DNA from: Phlyctochytrium arcticum | Taxonomy: Eukaryota > Chytridiomycota > Chytridiomycetes > Chytridiales > Chytridiaceae | DNA length: 64,000 nt | Direction of reading: 5' to 3' | Assembly: GCA_025602905.1 (NCBI GenBank) | Contig: JAHLKI010000014.1 | Location: 558,001-622,000 of the forward strand | Shown: positions 11,543 to 22,530 of the stretch, in pieces | Layout: each line of letters starts with the position of its first letter | Position numbering within the stretch: position 1 is the first letter of the stretch | The notes under the pieces: generated by a model | The model's input: the letters and a program-made list of their open reading frames with translations, nothing else | Databases searched by the model: none | What the model was told of the DNA's origin: nothing | Position numbers and translations under genes: made by a program

Positions 11543-12540
11543 TTATAATCCGCTGGCAGCATCTTCGGCGGCCATCCTTTCGGCTTCCGCACGAATCTGA
11601 GCAATCGTCATGGGTCCAGTTCTGGGTCTAGCTGGTGCATTGCGGTTGGCCCATCCATCTTTACGCAAATCAATCAGATCACGCAACATGAATCGAATAC
11701 GGGCAGCAAGCTTTTTGTTGTTGGAAAGTTCCTCAATACGTGCAAAGTAGGCATCGAACTGCTTCTTGGCCTGCTTGTGGTCCATACGAGAACCGGTTGT
11801 GTTGAGCAGTTTGCAGAGAGACTCGACATCCTCCTCTTCCGGGTTTTCGACATTCTCCAACAGTGGATTAATGCAAGCAAAGTAAACAGGTGATCAAACT
11901 CTTGGAAAAAAGTTCTCCGATAAACTGCATTCTACCAAAGTACCCGACGCTTAAGTTTGCCTAGCTCGTAACCTTCTTGAGCAATCTTGCACTTCTCCTC
12001 CTTGGTCATAGTGTTCAATTTGGTACGGGCCTCCCGGCGTCGTTCAATGAGTTGCTTTTCAGAATTTGACCAGCACGAGCGGGCACGGTGTTCAAACTCT
12101 TCCTGACAACGGTTCAATAGCGCACGACGGAAAACATTGGTCTTGGCATTGATACAAGTCCATGGCTGGATGTTTTCAAGCACTTTTGAGAATTTGGAGC
12201 AAAGAGAAGCGTACTTGGCACTATATTGGGGTTCATCCGAGGCCCGTTCGCATATTTATCCAATAACGCCCTTGAGAATGCTCTCATGAGTAATGCCAAC
12301 ATTCATGATCTGATCAGAGATGGAATCGAATCGGAGAGTTGTCAACTTGTTCAAGAGACCATTGACCTTTCGAGTGATGGCCAGTTCTTCGGCGTTTACA
12401 GCATCGTCAGCGTTGGTATTATGGGTTGGATGATCCCGGATAGAGTGAGCCAATGCATCAGAAAAGGACAGGCCAATGACTGTGTGGCCGTGCTTGGTGA
12501 GTTCCTCGGCGACGGGCGTTTCAAGTAAGGGGGTTGATTT
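11543..12540 (-). pseudogene. Decayed second copy of the SDR-eIF4G chimera
   Basis: Reading on the minus strand from about 12533, an SDR fragment (VAEELTKHGHTVIGLSFSD, lacking the first ~15 residues) runs straight into eIF4G sequence (AEELAITRKVNGLLNKL, FDSISDQIMN) at the same junction as the chimera at 2093. The MIF4G part is then broken by a stop near 12256, frameshifts around 11880-11940 (the block equivalent to GNIRFIGELF is out of frame) and a stop after KLKRRVLW. The final block (EEEDVESLCKLLN ... AERMAAEDAA) is open. The shared fusion point shows the two chimeras descend from one fusion event. The copy is non-functional. Confidence 0.8.
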
Positions 12541-13058
12541 GTTGTAGAACTTGGTTGGGAGCGTTGGAACTTAACTCTCCTATACTCCTAAATATCGCTG
12601 CAAATCACTTTAATGTAAAAAATACTCTTGCTGGAGTGGCATTCAAGAACTTGTCGGCGCGTAAAAACCGGGTGTGCGAAAATTGAAAGCCCTGGGTGGA
12701 TTGGAAGGTGGCGCGGGCGACCTGTCAAAATTGTCGGTGCAAAGCAGTGTTTCCTACTTTCAAATTTCTATTCTCTTGCTATACCGGTATCGGTCGAATT
12801 CGCTCGTCTGTCTATTGGCCTGAGGTAGACTCACCGGTTATTTTTCCATCGTGAACTACATTTATATCTGCCTTCCAGTTCCTATCTCACCCGTCCCAGA
12901 CGTTATGGTTGTATGCTTTTCAAACCGTTTAATGGGGTAGACGTACATATAACAGTTCCCTCTATATAAAAGTCTTGTTTTTTGGCAGGGTCTTATCAGA
13001 TCATGACCAAAGTAAAACTCGGAAAAAAATGTATTTAGAAAAGAAGATTATGTAAAGA
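12541..13058. other. Intergenic; upstream flank of the pseudogene
   Basis: On the minus strand the 12-mer TTTTGACAGGTC (12719-12730) lies about 190 bp upstream of the pseudogene, matching its placement before the chimera at 2093. A TATATAAAAG is present near 12962, but no start codon of a supported gene follows it. Confidence 0.45.
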
Positions 13059-15793
13059 CTAAAAGTTGTACGGGCTTGTCGGAGTATACACATTCTGCTG
13101 CTGTTGATATTCATGTTGTTGGGTTTGCTGTTGATGATATTGGGGTGGCTGCTGGAGTAGTGGTGGTGGTGGATGTTGCTGTGGCGAAGCCAGTGGGGGT
13201 GGTTGTTGTGGTTGGACTGGCGTTGTCGGAGGCGGTAATTCCCCACTCTACAAAAAAAAACCAATCAGTCTCTCATTTCCCCCTATTCTCAGCACACACA
13301 AAGAAAAAAACCTACCTTTGACCCTTTAGGACTGGCCGTACTACCACCAGGAGCAACCCCGGAACTCACTTTCCGTTTCCCAACCCGAAACGGATCCGCT
13401 CTCGCTCCCGTCAGGCTCCCCACGCGTTTCTCCACGCGGCGTTTCATGGTACTATATGTCCGGCTCAGGCCTTCGACCGTCATGGTTCCTTCAGGCCAGT
13501 ACTGCATGACTTTGCCATAGACGGCTTTGCGGACGGCTGACTCGTTGTATTCGGGGGGTGCGTCGGTTAGTATACTATGGGGGATATGAGTTGGGTGTAT
13601 AGGAATGAAGTTGAGAGAATGTTTTTGCTTACTGGTATTCATTATCGAGTTCAGCCATCTCCCATTCTCCACACAGGATATTCCAAAAAATAACTCGGAC
13701 TTCATCCGTCCACGTAAATTTCCCATCCTGAATACACCCCGCGACGCCCAGCCGGAGTTTTTCGTACAAGCTCGTAATCCCCGGTTGAATCTTTTCGAGT
13801 TTCCGGGGGATGACGTACATGCCGATAATTTTGCGGAGGTACGAGTCGGGGTAAGGGAGGAGGGCGTTGACGCGGGTAAAGAAACTAGCATTCAGGCAGG
13901 CGTTAAGTGAGGCGTGGAGGGCACATTCGGTTAGGATTTTTTGGAGTGAAGGAGAGAGCGGCGAGGGTGGGCCGACTTCTAAATGTTTTTGTTTGATGAG
14001 CTTTGCAGTGACAGTCAAAGATGGGTGGATTTGGTGAGACTTACGGGTAGATTTGGCTTGTTCTTCGAGTAAGTGGAAGAGACGTTCGACTTTGGAAGGA
14101 AAGGGTCGGGGGGACGTTACTGCGGTCGTCAGTCCTCCCGCTGATGATGGTCCTGCCTCTTGAGGTGGATCCTGGGGTATCGTCAAATGCGGTGGTGTCT
14201 ATAATTACACAAAGTATCAAAAGGCATGGTTCCATCTACATTTGTATAGCGCTACAGTGGGTCTTACCTCTACAGCCGGGGCAACGGTCGATTTGGCACT
14301 TCCCTTGCCCTTGGCATCGACCTTGGTACCATTACTAGCGCTCTTACTGGCACCCTTGGTACTAGTACTGGCATCCCCACCAATACTCTTTTGCTTTCGT
14401 TTGACCTTTTTCTTGACGGGCTCCGGAGCCACAGCACCTTCCTCCTTCTTTGGGCCATTCATACTGCTACTGCTACCACCCAATGACGGGTCGGACGCGT
14501 CGGGTGACGAGCGTTTCTTGGTGGCGGCAAGAGTAGCCAGCGGAACATCGTCTTCAGATAAATCACTGTCGAGGAGATACCCAAGATGGTTGTTGCTAGT
14601 GTCCTTAACCATGGGATCCTTTGCGGACGATGACGATGATGATGTTGCAGGAGTTGGCGTAGGGGGTGGTTGAGAGGTGGCAGTCGATTTGGGGGTGGGA
14701 GTTGCTTTAGGCTTGGGCTTTGCTTTGGGTTTTTTGGTCGTAGACGACTGAGTTGGGGTTTGAGCTGGATTAGAGGGGGTAGATTTCTTTTGCTTGGTGG
14801 TTTGTATGGGTGTCGATGCAGGTGCCGATTCAACAGCAGCTAATGATGACAAAGAAGTGGGGACGGGAGCATTGTCGACGACAGATTTGGGCGGTGAAAG
14901 AGGAGCGTCAGCCGTTTTGGTTGCAGCCGGGCTATTTGCCTTTGCGCCAGAAGCAGCTTCTAGAGCCAGGGCCTGGGCAGCAGCTGATTTGCGTCCACCC
15001 CGTTTCTTTACGACGGGAGCAGGAGTAGCAGCTGTTCCTGATGCACTTGCAGCGGCCGCCAATGCCGCAGCAGCAGCAGCAGCCTTTTTCTCGGCGGTCG
15101 CCGCCTTTTTACGGCCCTTTTGTTTGACTTTTGCAGGAGTTTCCCGATCAAACAAGTCTGTTTTACTAAGAAAGAGTATGGAATCAGCACACACGAGCTA
15201 CAACTATAATAAAAAGAGATGACTTACTATTCTTCGTAGAAATTTTCAACGGGCCCCTTCCATGCGAAAAAGCCAAAGTTCCAATTGGGGGGTGGAACCA
15301 CGCCCATTTCGCTATAAAACAAGTCTTCATCGTCGATAAAGTCATCGTCCAAGTCATAGCCTTCCTCGGTTTTTTTCCTTCTGCCCGAGGACGATCCGGC
15401 TGTGCCTGATGTCTGATGGTCCTTTTCCTTGTCATCGCCCGACTCTGAGTCTGACTGAGAATGGGAATGGGTATGATTGGTGTGTGATGAAGATGTTCCA
15501 TTGGGTGCTTGTGATCTGGGGTCCGTCGAGTGGGTATTATTGTGCTTGGCGACGAGTTCGGCGTAGTCAAAAATGTTGGCTTGTGGATTCTCCTTGTCGA
15601 GCGTGACATGGATGCGAATGCATTTTTGGGAGTTGCTATTACTGAGAGTAGGATTTTCACTAGAGTCGTCTTCCTGGTGTTCTCTTTCATGACTTGTCTT
15701 TTGGTTGTCTGGTTCTCCTAATGGCGGTTGCTCTTTTGGACGTGACCCGTTGTCCGAACCGGCCAGCGGCTCGCTGGACACTTCCATCTCCAT
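13059..15793 (-). CDS. HPC2: HPC2/ubinuclein-like subunit of the HIR histone chaperone
   Basis: HPC2/ubinuclein binds H3-H4 with Hir/HIRA for replication-independent nucleosome assembly in the nucleus. Exons in transcript order are 15793-15228, 15165-14268, 14198-13633, 13574-13316 and 13247-13059, giving 825 residues. An N-terminal conserved block (IRIHVTLD...NIFDYAELVAKH) is followed by the Hpc2-related/HUN motif YDLDDDFIDDEDLFYSEMG. A long Ala/Lys/Ser/Pro-rich region comes next, then a helical ubinuclein middle domain (LNASFFTRVNALLPYPDSYL) and a Gln/Pro-rich tail. The frame stays open for about 21 codons upstream of this ATG after an acceptor-like ACATTACAG, so an extra 5' exon is possible. 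Confidence 0.85.
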
Positions 15794-17073
15794 TAGGTGG
15801 GCGTCCGAAATGGCGTTGACTTTTTTATTCCAACTGCCGAAAAGGATCGTATCTGTAATGTTTAGAGATGGTCAGAAAAATGTCTTGTGTATATTTTTAT
15901 GTGTGTGTGTTGTGTAAAATATTTCATGTCTACTTTTTACACGGCCCAAAGTCTACGAGGGGAAAGTAGGGAAATCGTTAGCGTACCTGTCAAGCTGTTG
16001 TGGTAGCAGCCAAAAGTAGGAGCAAGCTACGGTTCAACGGTTGTAGGCTAGGTCGTGAATCGTGGTAGTAGCCGCGGTCGTCGTCGTCGCCGCCGCCGTC
16101 GTCGCAGCAAAAAGTAGGCGGAAAAAGGTAACGCCAAAGTAGGAGAAGGAGGAGAAGGAAGGACGGGGGGGAATAGCCCGAAATCCGCATACGCAACGAG
16201 ATGTGGGCCTTGGCTGTTTGCCCTGGCAACCGAAACCCGGCCCGCCGTCCGTCCGTTCGTCCGTCTGATGATATTTGGGAAATCGGTTCTGGTTTAGACA
16301 TTTGCCGTACTTTTCCATTGAAGAGTGTTCAGTTCTACACTCTCCCAGTTAATTATTCCTCCAAGAAAAGTTGGGCCCATCGTTCCCTTGTCCATTTTCG
16401 CAGTAGATGCATGTATTTTGTTCATGCATTCATATAGCGTTGCTGAACATCATGATGGTCGTTGTTTCCGTTGGAATTTATTTCAACATTTCCAAAACCT
16501 ATCGCTCGGTATATATAAACAAACGCGTCGCAGACATGGAACGCGTCTCCTTCTGATGAATTTTGAACAGCTCGAGAGAACCAGCACTTCCTATACAAAA
16601 ATAAATGGCCGATGAAGACAGAGAAAGCAGGGGGCTACATGGCATAGAATAGGACTGGAAGACATTGAGGTTGCGTGCTGTACATCCCGGGCAAGGAATC
16701 CTCAGGTCTGGTCCAGAGTCCCGCCATAACGTTGAGCTATGAGAAGAGATGTGACAGTCTAATGGCCCATGATGAAGCAAACCGGGTGGTAAAGACTCTG
16801 CGGGATTCCATGTGGACTTGGGGGAAGGTCTCCCTTGAGAACGGCTCCGATAATGAGGCGCACTCTCAAAGACATCTCGACAGACATTACTGCACCAGCA
16901 ACCCAATGAAGGGCTCCACATAACGTCCTCCCCCTAAACCAACCATCGCATCTGAAGAATTAGATGGCTTGCATCAGAATTGCAGACTAAAAGAGTTGCC
17001 AAGACAAACTACTAGGGCAGACGGCTATAGGTATAGTATTGGGTTAAAAACAAAAGGCAGTACAGAAGTAAGA
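15794..17073. other. Gene-free stretch with trinucleotide repeats
   Basis: Likely 5' flank of the HPC2-like gene. A GTC/GCC-type trinucleotide run sits at about 16077-16105 and a short GT run near 15900. Small ORFs at 16500-16920 show no recognisable protein character, and I see no RNA gene. Confidence 0.45.
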
Positions 17074-17577
17074 TTAGATATTCTCATCCTCCTCCGACAA
17101 CAAAAACCAACCCCCGTGTGCCAATTGTGATGTACATCTGCATTGGTCTCGCTCAAATTCATCCTCTGATATGTGAGAATATGCCGCTGCCCGGTCCACC
17201 ACCACCCCCCTCAGATCTCGCGGTGCCAGCACTGGAGACGATGTTGTGGATGCGACAGATTCGCGGGATCCCCCTCCACCCGGAGTCAATGTGAGACTGC
17301 TGTTGCTACTCCCCAGGCCTTCATTGTCGTCGTCTGATGCTATTGATGGGGAGTGATTGCCGTTGGAAGGTGGTTGGCTGGTGAATGAGGCGGATGAGGA
17401 AAAGGACGAGGGGCGGGATGAGCGGGCCCCGGATACGATGCCGAGCCCAGAGACTGAATGGGAATTTGAAGAGAGTCGCAAGGCTTCAGCTAATCCTCGC
17501 GGTGGGGAGGCCGGCGGTGATGATGCTTTTGTTTGTACTGAGATTTCAAACGTCTCGTCTTCTTCAGAGAGCCACAT
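17074..17577 (-). CDS. Hypothetical Ser-rich protein with acidic repeats at both ends
   Basis: This single-exon ORF of 167 residues is rich in Ser, Pro and Gly and probably disordered. A short motif occurs at each end: WLSEEDE at residues 2-8 and FLLSEEDENI at the C-terminus. Between them are Ser runs and a poly-Gly stretch. A TATA box on the minus strand (17661-17670) lies 84-93 bp upstream of the ATG, which supports a real promoter. No homologue is recognised. The divergent neighbour at 18077 shares the intergenic region. Confidence 0.5.
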   Translation of the reverse strand: MWLSEEDETFEISVQTKASSPPASPPRGLAEALRLSSNSHSVSGLGIVSGARSSRPSSFSSSASFTSQPPSNGNHSPSIASDDDNEGLGSSNSSLTLTPGGGGSRESVASTTSSPVLAPRDLRGVVVDRAAAYSHISEDEFERDQCRCTSQLAHGGWFLLSEEDENI

Positions 17578-17660
17578 TTCTAGTAATATTTACCGGCGGG
17601 TCGTAGTATAGAAATCCACTGGGAAACTTGCAGTTTTGGACGGGCGGGAGCGAGGCCCTG

Positions 17661-17670
17661 CCTTTATATA
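17661..17670 (-). promoter_or_regulatory. TATA box of the 167-residue ORF
   Basis: TATATAAAGG on the minus strand, 84-93 bp before the start codon at 17577. Confidence 0.5.
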
Positions 17671-18076
17671 CCCCCGGCCCGGCCATTAGGAAAATCTCGA
17701 GAGATGCGAGCGTTTCGCGTGGCGCACGCGATTGCACCATCCTGATTACCCAACTCGTTTATCCCCTTCTGTCCAAATGATGCTGACGTGAGCAACGCGT
17801 CTGTCCTTTTCCGCTGCGAAAAGCAAAAGACGGTTGACTTGAAACGTCGTAGAGAAATGCGCATCAGAACCTTACTGGCTCTTTTTGGGTTTGAGGTAGA
17901 GGGAAAGGGGGGCAATTCATGTAAGTTGATATGAATGAACTTTTTTGGTGGACTGAATTGGGTATTTAAAAGGACGAGGGAGAGACGCGAACCTCTTCCC
18001 GCAAGTTCTCATACCCAACTGCACTCCAAGAACACCTATTCGCCAAGTCAAACTCGTAACCCCCAACACATTCACA

Positions 18077-18409
18077 ATGCGTATTCTCCGTCCCTTTGCC
18101 CCCTTTGGTAGCGCCGCTCCCTACCCCATCGCCCCATCCCACTTGACCAACACAAGAACCAGGTCCCCGCATCTATCCATCACGCACCATACCCGTCCGA
18201 TACCCACCCAAACCCGACCATGGACACTCGTTCTGGCTGCCGCGCTGGGCGCCAGTCTGACGTTTTTAGCCTCGTCCGCCTTGGAAAAGGAGAGCACCGG
18301 AGATTTGCGGGTGAAACGCATGGGACATCAACGAAAGTGCTCAGAGAAACATCGGGGCTGGGGTCGCACTGATACTGAGATTGCCGTTGGGTTGGGGGGA
18401 CTGGTTTAG
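18077..18409 (+). CDS. Small hypothetical membrane protein
   Basis: A 110-residue single-exon ORF with a Pro/Arg/Thr-rich, mostly basic N-terminus, one hydrophobic segment (WTLVLAAALGASLTFLAS, about residues 48-66) and a basic tail. A basic lead followed by one membrane span could suit a mitochondrial inner-membrane protein, which is inference only. A TATTTAAAAG about 105 bp upstream could serve as TATA. No family recognised. Confidence 0.4.
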   Translation: MRILRPFAPFGSAAPYPIAPSHLTNTRTRSPHLSITHHTRPIPTQTRPWTLVLAAALGASLTFLASSALEKESTGDLRVKRMGHQRKCSEKHRGWGRTDTEIAVGLGGLV

Positions 18410-18591
18410 TCAGTGGATTGTCCTGTATATAGTATATTTACATTTGCTGGACTCATGTATGTAACATAAAACAATCTGTATGATAAATTTGAATTGCGAA
18501 CGGGTGCATGAAAGCTTCCCTTGGGAAAAGTAACAGAACTAGGGTATATACAAGCGTGGTACATGTACAGAGGAAGCAGGGATGATATCTG

Positions 18592-21087
18592 TCATTGTGC
18601 GGCAGTGGATGAGCGGACTGGCTGATAGGACGTCGAAGCCTGCGCAGCAGCTCTGGTACGCAATGACCGACGTTCCCGCTGCATGGCCTCAAAATCTTGT
18701 TTCGCCTTGACGCGTTCGTCGACAGCCATCTGCAGCTCTTTCGCCAGTTGCCGCAACGATGGCCAAGCCTGCACTGTCTGTTCAGCCACTTGACACGCAG
18801 CAGCAGTCACCGTCGCCAATTGAGCACAATTCCTAGCCTTATCTTCCCGCCAGCGAACCTGCTCGTTCATGGTTGCTACCGCCGCGGCAAGTTTATCTTC
18901 CAAAGACCGTTTGTGAACCGGCAAATGTCCCGACAGTGCAGATCCCACCAAGGGAGTTGTACTGGCAGCTATCGACAACCCACCAAGTTCCCGCTCGGCT
19001 TTCCGTCTCGCCAACGCGGCCCGAACCTCTTGCATGGCACTATCCAAACTCCGCCGTGACTCGGTTTCCCCAATACTATCCCGCCGCGCCATCTCTACCG
19101 CCTCCATCGTATCCTTATTGGCACTCATATGGGCATCAATCCTCTGCATAAACCGTTGCACGTTATGCAATTGTCCCGTTAATGGCTCGTAGGCACTCTG
19201 AAACTTGACCAGGGATGTTGCGTAGCTAGCTTGAGTAGTGACCAGCTCGGCTTCGGATATGACGGCCGCGTCTTGCAACTCTGAGAGTTGACTCTTCATG
19301 GTTTCGAGTAACGAATCGCGACTCGGGACTTTGGGAACTAGACTGCCGGATTTACGCGATAGGGATCGGTGGTGATGGGATTGAGATGAATGAGATGGGG
19401 TCCGGGAATGGGATGCTTCTGCGCTACTATGTAGGATATCGGGAGGCACTGTCGGTGGGGTTGCGGTCAGGGTTTTGATTTGGACTGCGTTTTGGGGGGA
19501 GCCGGCGGAGGACGTGCGGGGACGGAGGGGAACAGGATGTGTTGAGCCTGCGGATAACGTACGATGGCGTAGTGAAGGTTGAGAAGGCGGGTGGGTTGTT
19601 GGATTTGTAGGGCTTAGAGATACTTGATCCGGTGGTTTGATGGACGCGCTGGGATGGACATTGGTCCTAGCGAGTTCTGGGGACGCTGATGTGGTCCCGG
19701 GTACTGACTCTACCCGACTATCAGAACCTCTCACCCCTGCTGGCTCTGTCACTAAACCATTCTGCTCGGCTTTTGACTCGCGCGCAACCATATCACCAGA
19801 CTGCACCACTACCATATTCTGGTCCGTAGTTTGCGGCAAGGTCGCGGGTAGATTGACTTTACTGCTGGCCGCACTCTCCCGCCCTGCCGTTCCTTTTCCA
19901 CTCGCTGCCCCGTCACTTCGGATGCATGGCTGCGCAGGCATGGGGTCAATTACTGCCGAGTCCAGAATCGCGGGTTGTTCTGTTCCGCCGTTCGTCAACC
20001 GAGCCATCTCGTCCGCAATGGGTAACGGATCACTCTTGACAACGTCTCGGATCAGACTATCATCAATACTCTCGTCAGACCCACTCCGTGATGAACACTC
20101 TTTATCACCCTCCTCCTTCGCCATCCTCAACCACTCCTCCGAATCCACTCCGCGTCTTAGCCGCATCCGCCTTCGACCCCGGGCATCCACCGTCACCCCC
20201 GCCGACTCGATACTCGCCAAGCTCCCCATATGCGCCACCCGATTCTCAAATGTGCCTGAAGTATCGTCTTGCGGCCCGGTGGCCAAAAACACTTCGTGCT
20301 CGAAATCAGAGAGGGATCCGACCGTCTTGGGTATGGGCTCGATACTCGACGGGTGGCCAAACAGCTGTGATTCCAAGACTTTATTCGGTGCCCGCTTTTT
20401 GATCTGTTTGGGCTGAGTGTTGCGCAGCAGCCCGAAGGGTGGATGTATGCTCATGACAAAGTCACGGTCGCGCAAATCATGCAAGGGATCATTACCGCCC
20501 ATATCATGTCGATCGTCGTCGGCGTCCACATCCGGTAAATCACCCATACTCCCTTCATCATCCGCCAAATTCCCTTCACCCTCTGAAGCACATCGGGCTA
20601 GGTAAACGGACGATGTAGACTGAGCAGCCGTCTGGGTGACGACTACCCGGGGCGGTATAAACGGAGGACTAGACCGGTACGGCAGATCGGCAGGAAGGGA
20701 CGGTTTGGGCGGCCTAGCGGTGGGAGGTATCGTGGGCGCTGCGCTGGAGGTGGTGGGGGTTATGGTCGATGCAGGGCGGAGGGGGATGGAGATTGGTGGA
20801 TCTTGATTTGACGGGGCAATACTAATCTCGGGGGCAGGAATGGTCTTTGGGGATGATCGAGCGGGGACGGATTGTGTTGGATCAGTGGGTAATGGCGGCT
20901 TTTGGGGCTTGGGGGGTTTCTTGTTTCCAGACCTATCCATCTCCGGCCTCGTCTCTGAGCTATTACTCTGCTCCTCTCCCCCGCGGATAGACGTTGATAT
21001 CTTTTGAAGTTGGGGTACATCTTGTTTTCTCCCATCATCGAGCGAGTCATTGAATTTGACGCTGGACGAACCGGTGGGAGGACTCAT
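18592..21087 (-). CDS. Large disordered protein with C-terminal coiled coil
   Basis: This uninterrupted 831-residue ORF has no family that I recognise. The N-terminal half is Pro/Ser/Thr-rich and basic, with repeated PTxPP-type stretches. Around residues 205-330 lies a more ordered block (RDFVMSIHPPFGLLRN, GVDSEEWLRMAKEEGD). The C-terminal ~230 residues are helical and coiled-coil-like (LLETMKSQLSELQDAAVISE ... EVRAALARRKAERELGG ... ELQMAVDERVKAKQDFEAMQ). The layout resembles a cytoskeletal or polarity scaffold, but this is inference. A degraded partial copy follows at 21644-22530, showing local duplication of this gene. Confidence 0.65.
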   Translation of the reverse strand: MSPPTGSSSVKFNDSLDDGRKQDVPQLQKISTSIRGGEEQSNSSETRPEMDRSGNKKPPKPQKPPLPTDPTQSVPARSSPKTIPAPEISIAPSNQDPPISIPLRPASTITPTTSSAAPTIPPTARPPKPSLPADLPYRSSPPFIPPRVVVTQTAAQSTSSVYLARCASEGEGNLADDEGSMGDLPDVDADDDRHDMGGNDPLHDLRDRDFVMSIHPPFGLLRNTQPKQIKKRAPNKVLESQLFGHPSSIEPIPKTVGSLSDFEHEVFLATGPQDDTSGTFENRVAHMGSLASIESAGVTVDARGRRRMRLRRGVDSEEWLRMAKEEGDKECSSRSGSDESIDDSLIRDVVKSDPLPIADEMARLTNGGTEQPAILDSAVIDPMPAQPCIRSDGAASGKGTAGRESAASSKVNLPATLPQTTDQNMVVVQSGDMVARESKAEQNGLVTEPAGVRGSDSRVESVPGTTSASPELARTNVHPSASIKPPDQVSLSPTNPTTHPPSQPSLRHRTLSAGSTHPVPLRPRTSSAGSPQNAVQIKTLTATPPTVPPDILHSSAEASHSRTPSHSSQSHHHRSLSRKSGSLVPKVPSRDSLLETMKSQLSELQDAAVISEAELVTTQASYATSLVKFQSAYEPLTGQLHNVQRFMQRIDAHMSANKDTMEAVEMARRDSIGETESRRSLDSAMQEVRAALARRKAERELGGLSIAASTTPLVGSALSGHLPVHKRSLEDKLAAAVATMNEQVRWREDKARNCAQLATVTAAACQVAEQTVQAWPSLRQLAKELQMAVDERVKAKQDFEAMQRERRSLRTRAAAQASTSYQPVRSSTAAQ

Positions 21088-21432
21088 TCCAGCTCTCTCT
21101 TGTCAGCAACTATTTTCGCCGGATGACCCAAAATCTTTGCATACATGGAACTTGAGGCCAATTTCCAAGATAGCTTCTTTTATTTACTTCAATGCAAAGT
21201 ACAAACAGATCAGAGGTAGAGAGAGAGAGCCTGGGGAAATGGCTTACGTCAACAAACGCGCTCGCGTCAAAACAAAACGATCTTTGTGAGTGTATAGTTT
21301 TGAGAGAAGAGGAGATGAATTTGAAAAGAAAATATCTCGGACTAAACTAGAAAAGACTAGCTATAACGAAGAAGCATATAAACCACAAAACGAAGAACAT
21401 ATACAGTTGAACTTGGCGACATTTTCTACTTT

Positions 21433-21800
21433 TTAAAGGAAGTTCTTTTTCCCTTTTTGGGTGTTGGGTGTGACAATGGCAATTGTATTCCTGCGTTCCG
21501 GCAATCTTTTTCTCCAGTTGTGAACTCCTCGAAAAGCTCCAGTCCAGGATCTTCCGGGTGAGACTTGGCCATGCCGCGGATGATATTTTCGTTTCTCAGG
21601 ACGAACAGCTAGTGCGGACAGCAAACCAGTTAGAATGACTTTGTCAAATACAAGACCAAATGACGGGTCTTACCCGAAGCATCACAAAATGCAGGAAAAT
21701 CTTGGAGTTATCCTGCAGTGTTTGATGGGATACGCTCAGAGTCACCTCATTCCATTGGCCTGTTGTACATCTGCCGATGTAGCCCTGCGGAGCGTTAGCC
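21433..21800 (-). pseudogene. Duplicated exon remnant, copy A
   Basis: On the minus strand an exon-like stretch ending HFVMLR is followed by a plausible intron (GTAAGACC...CACTAG, with a CTAAC branch site). The next stretch reads LFVLRNENIIRGMAKSHPED ... ELFEEF. The intron and second exon recur in copy B at 22860-23110 (RNDNINDGIAK...EAEDTGLELLEEF). The parent gene is not recognised. Upstream, this block joins the duplicated piece of the 831-residue protein (DSEEWLRMA). Confidence 0.4.
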
Positions 21801-22530
21801 ATCCTTAACCATTCCTCCGAATCCAATCCGCGTTACAGCGGCATCCACCGCCGAACACGAGCATACCCGTAACCCCCGACTCGGTACTCGCCAAACTCCC
21901 GATATGAGCCCGTCGATTTTCAGACTTCGTGCTGGGTGTTCATTCTGTGCAACGGATGAAGAGGGTGACACGTGGTCAAGACCTCGAATGTGAGAGAGGC
22001 CCATCTTTCTTCGGTATTGATTCGATACTGGACAGGTGGCCAGACAGCTGTGGGTCCAGGATATTCTTGGTTGCCTGGTTTGTGGTCTGTTTGGGCTGCT
22101 GTATGTTGCGCAGCAGATGGGATGGGGGTGCTCGTTGCCGCCGGGGGTATGGTGGGCGTTGTTTTGTAGATGGGGGCCATGATCGATGCAAGTCGGAGAG
22201 GGGTGGCGATGGATGGTTGATGTTTGTGTGATTGACTGCTGGGGACGGCCTTGGGGAATGGTCACAGCGGGGACGGGTCTTGTTGGGTCGAATCTAGATA
22301 ATGATGGTCTTTGAGGCTTGGAAGGTTTTTTGTTTCCTCGCTTATCCATCTCTGATCTCGTCTCTGAGGTAATCTGCTCATTCACATCGTGTACAGGAGT
22401 TGATGTCTCTTGGAGCGGTGTTCAGCCTTGTTTCCTCGCATCTTTAGCAAGATGGTCGCCTTCGAACTTGTCATCGAACTTGACGCTGGAAGAACCGGTG
22501 GTAAGGGGGGCATTCATTCCACTCGCTACT
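21801..22530 (-). pseudogene. Degraded partial copy of the 831-residue coiled-coil protein
   Basis: The minus strand shows the same start (TTGSSSVKFDD compared with TGSSSVKFNDSLDD) and the block SETRSEMDKRGNKKPSKPQRP. It also has a scrambled Pro-rich part and DSEEWLRMA, in several frames with stops and deletions. Only scattered N-terminal segments survive. It lies directly behind the intact gene, so it is a tandem duplicate that has decayed. Confidence 0.65.

Noticed and set aside
14242..15222. Plus-strand ORFs opposite the HPC2-like gene
   Set aside because: They are low-complexity shadows of the Ala/Lys/Ser-rich coding strand; the minus strand has conserved motifs and consistent splicing.
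19637..20416. 259-codon plus-strand ORF
   Set aside because: Lies antisense within the 831-residue gene; composition reflects the complementary strand, and no motif is seen.
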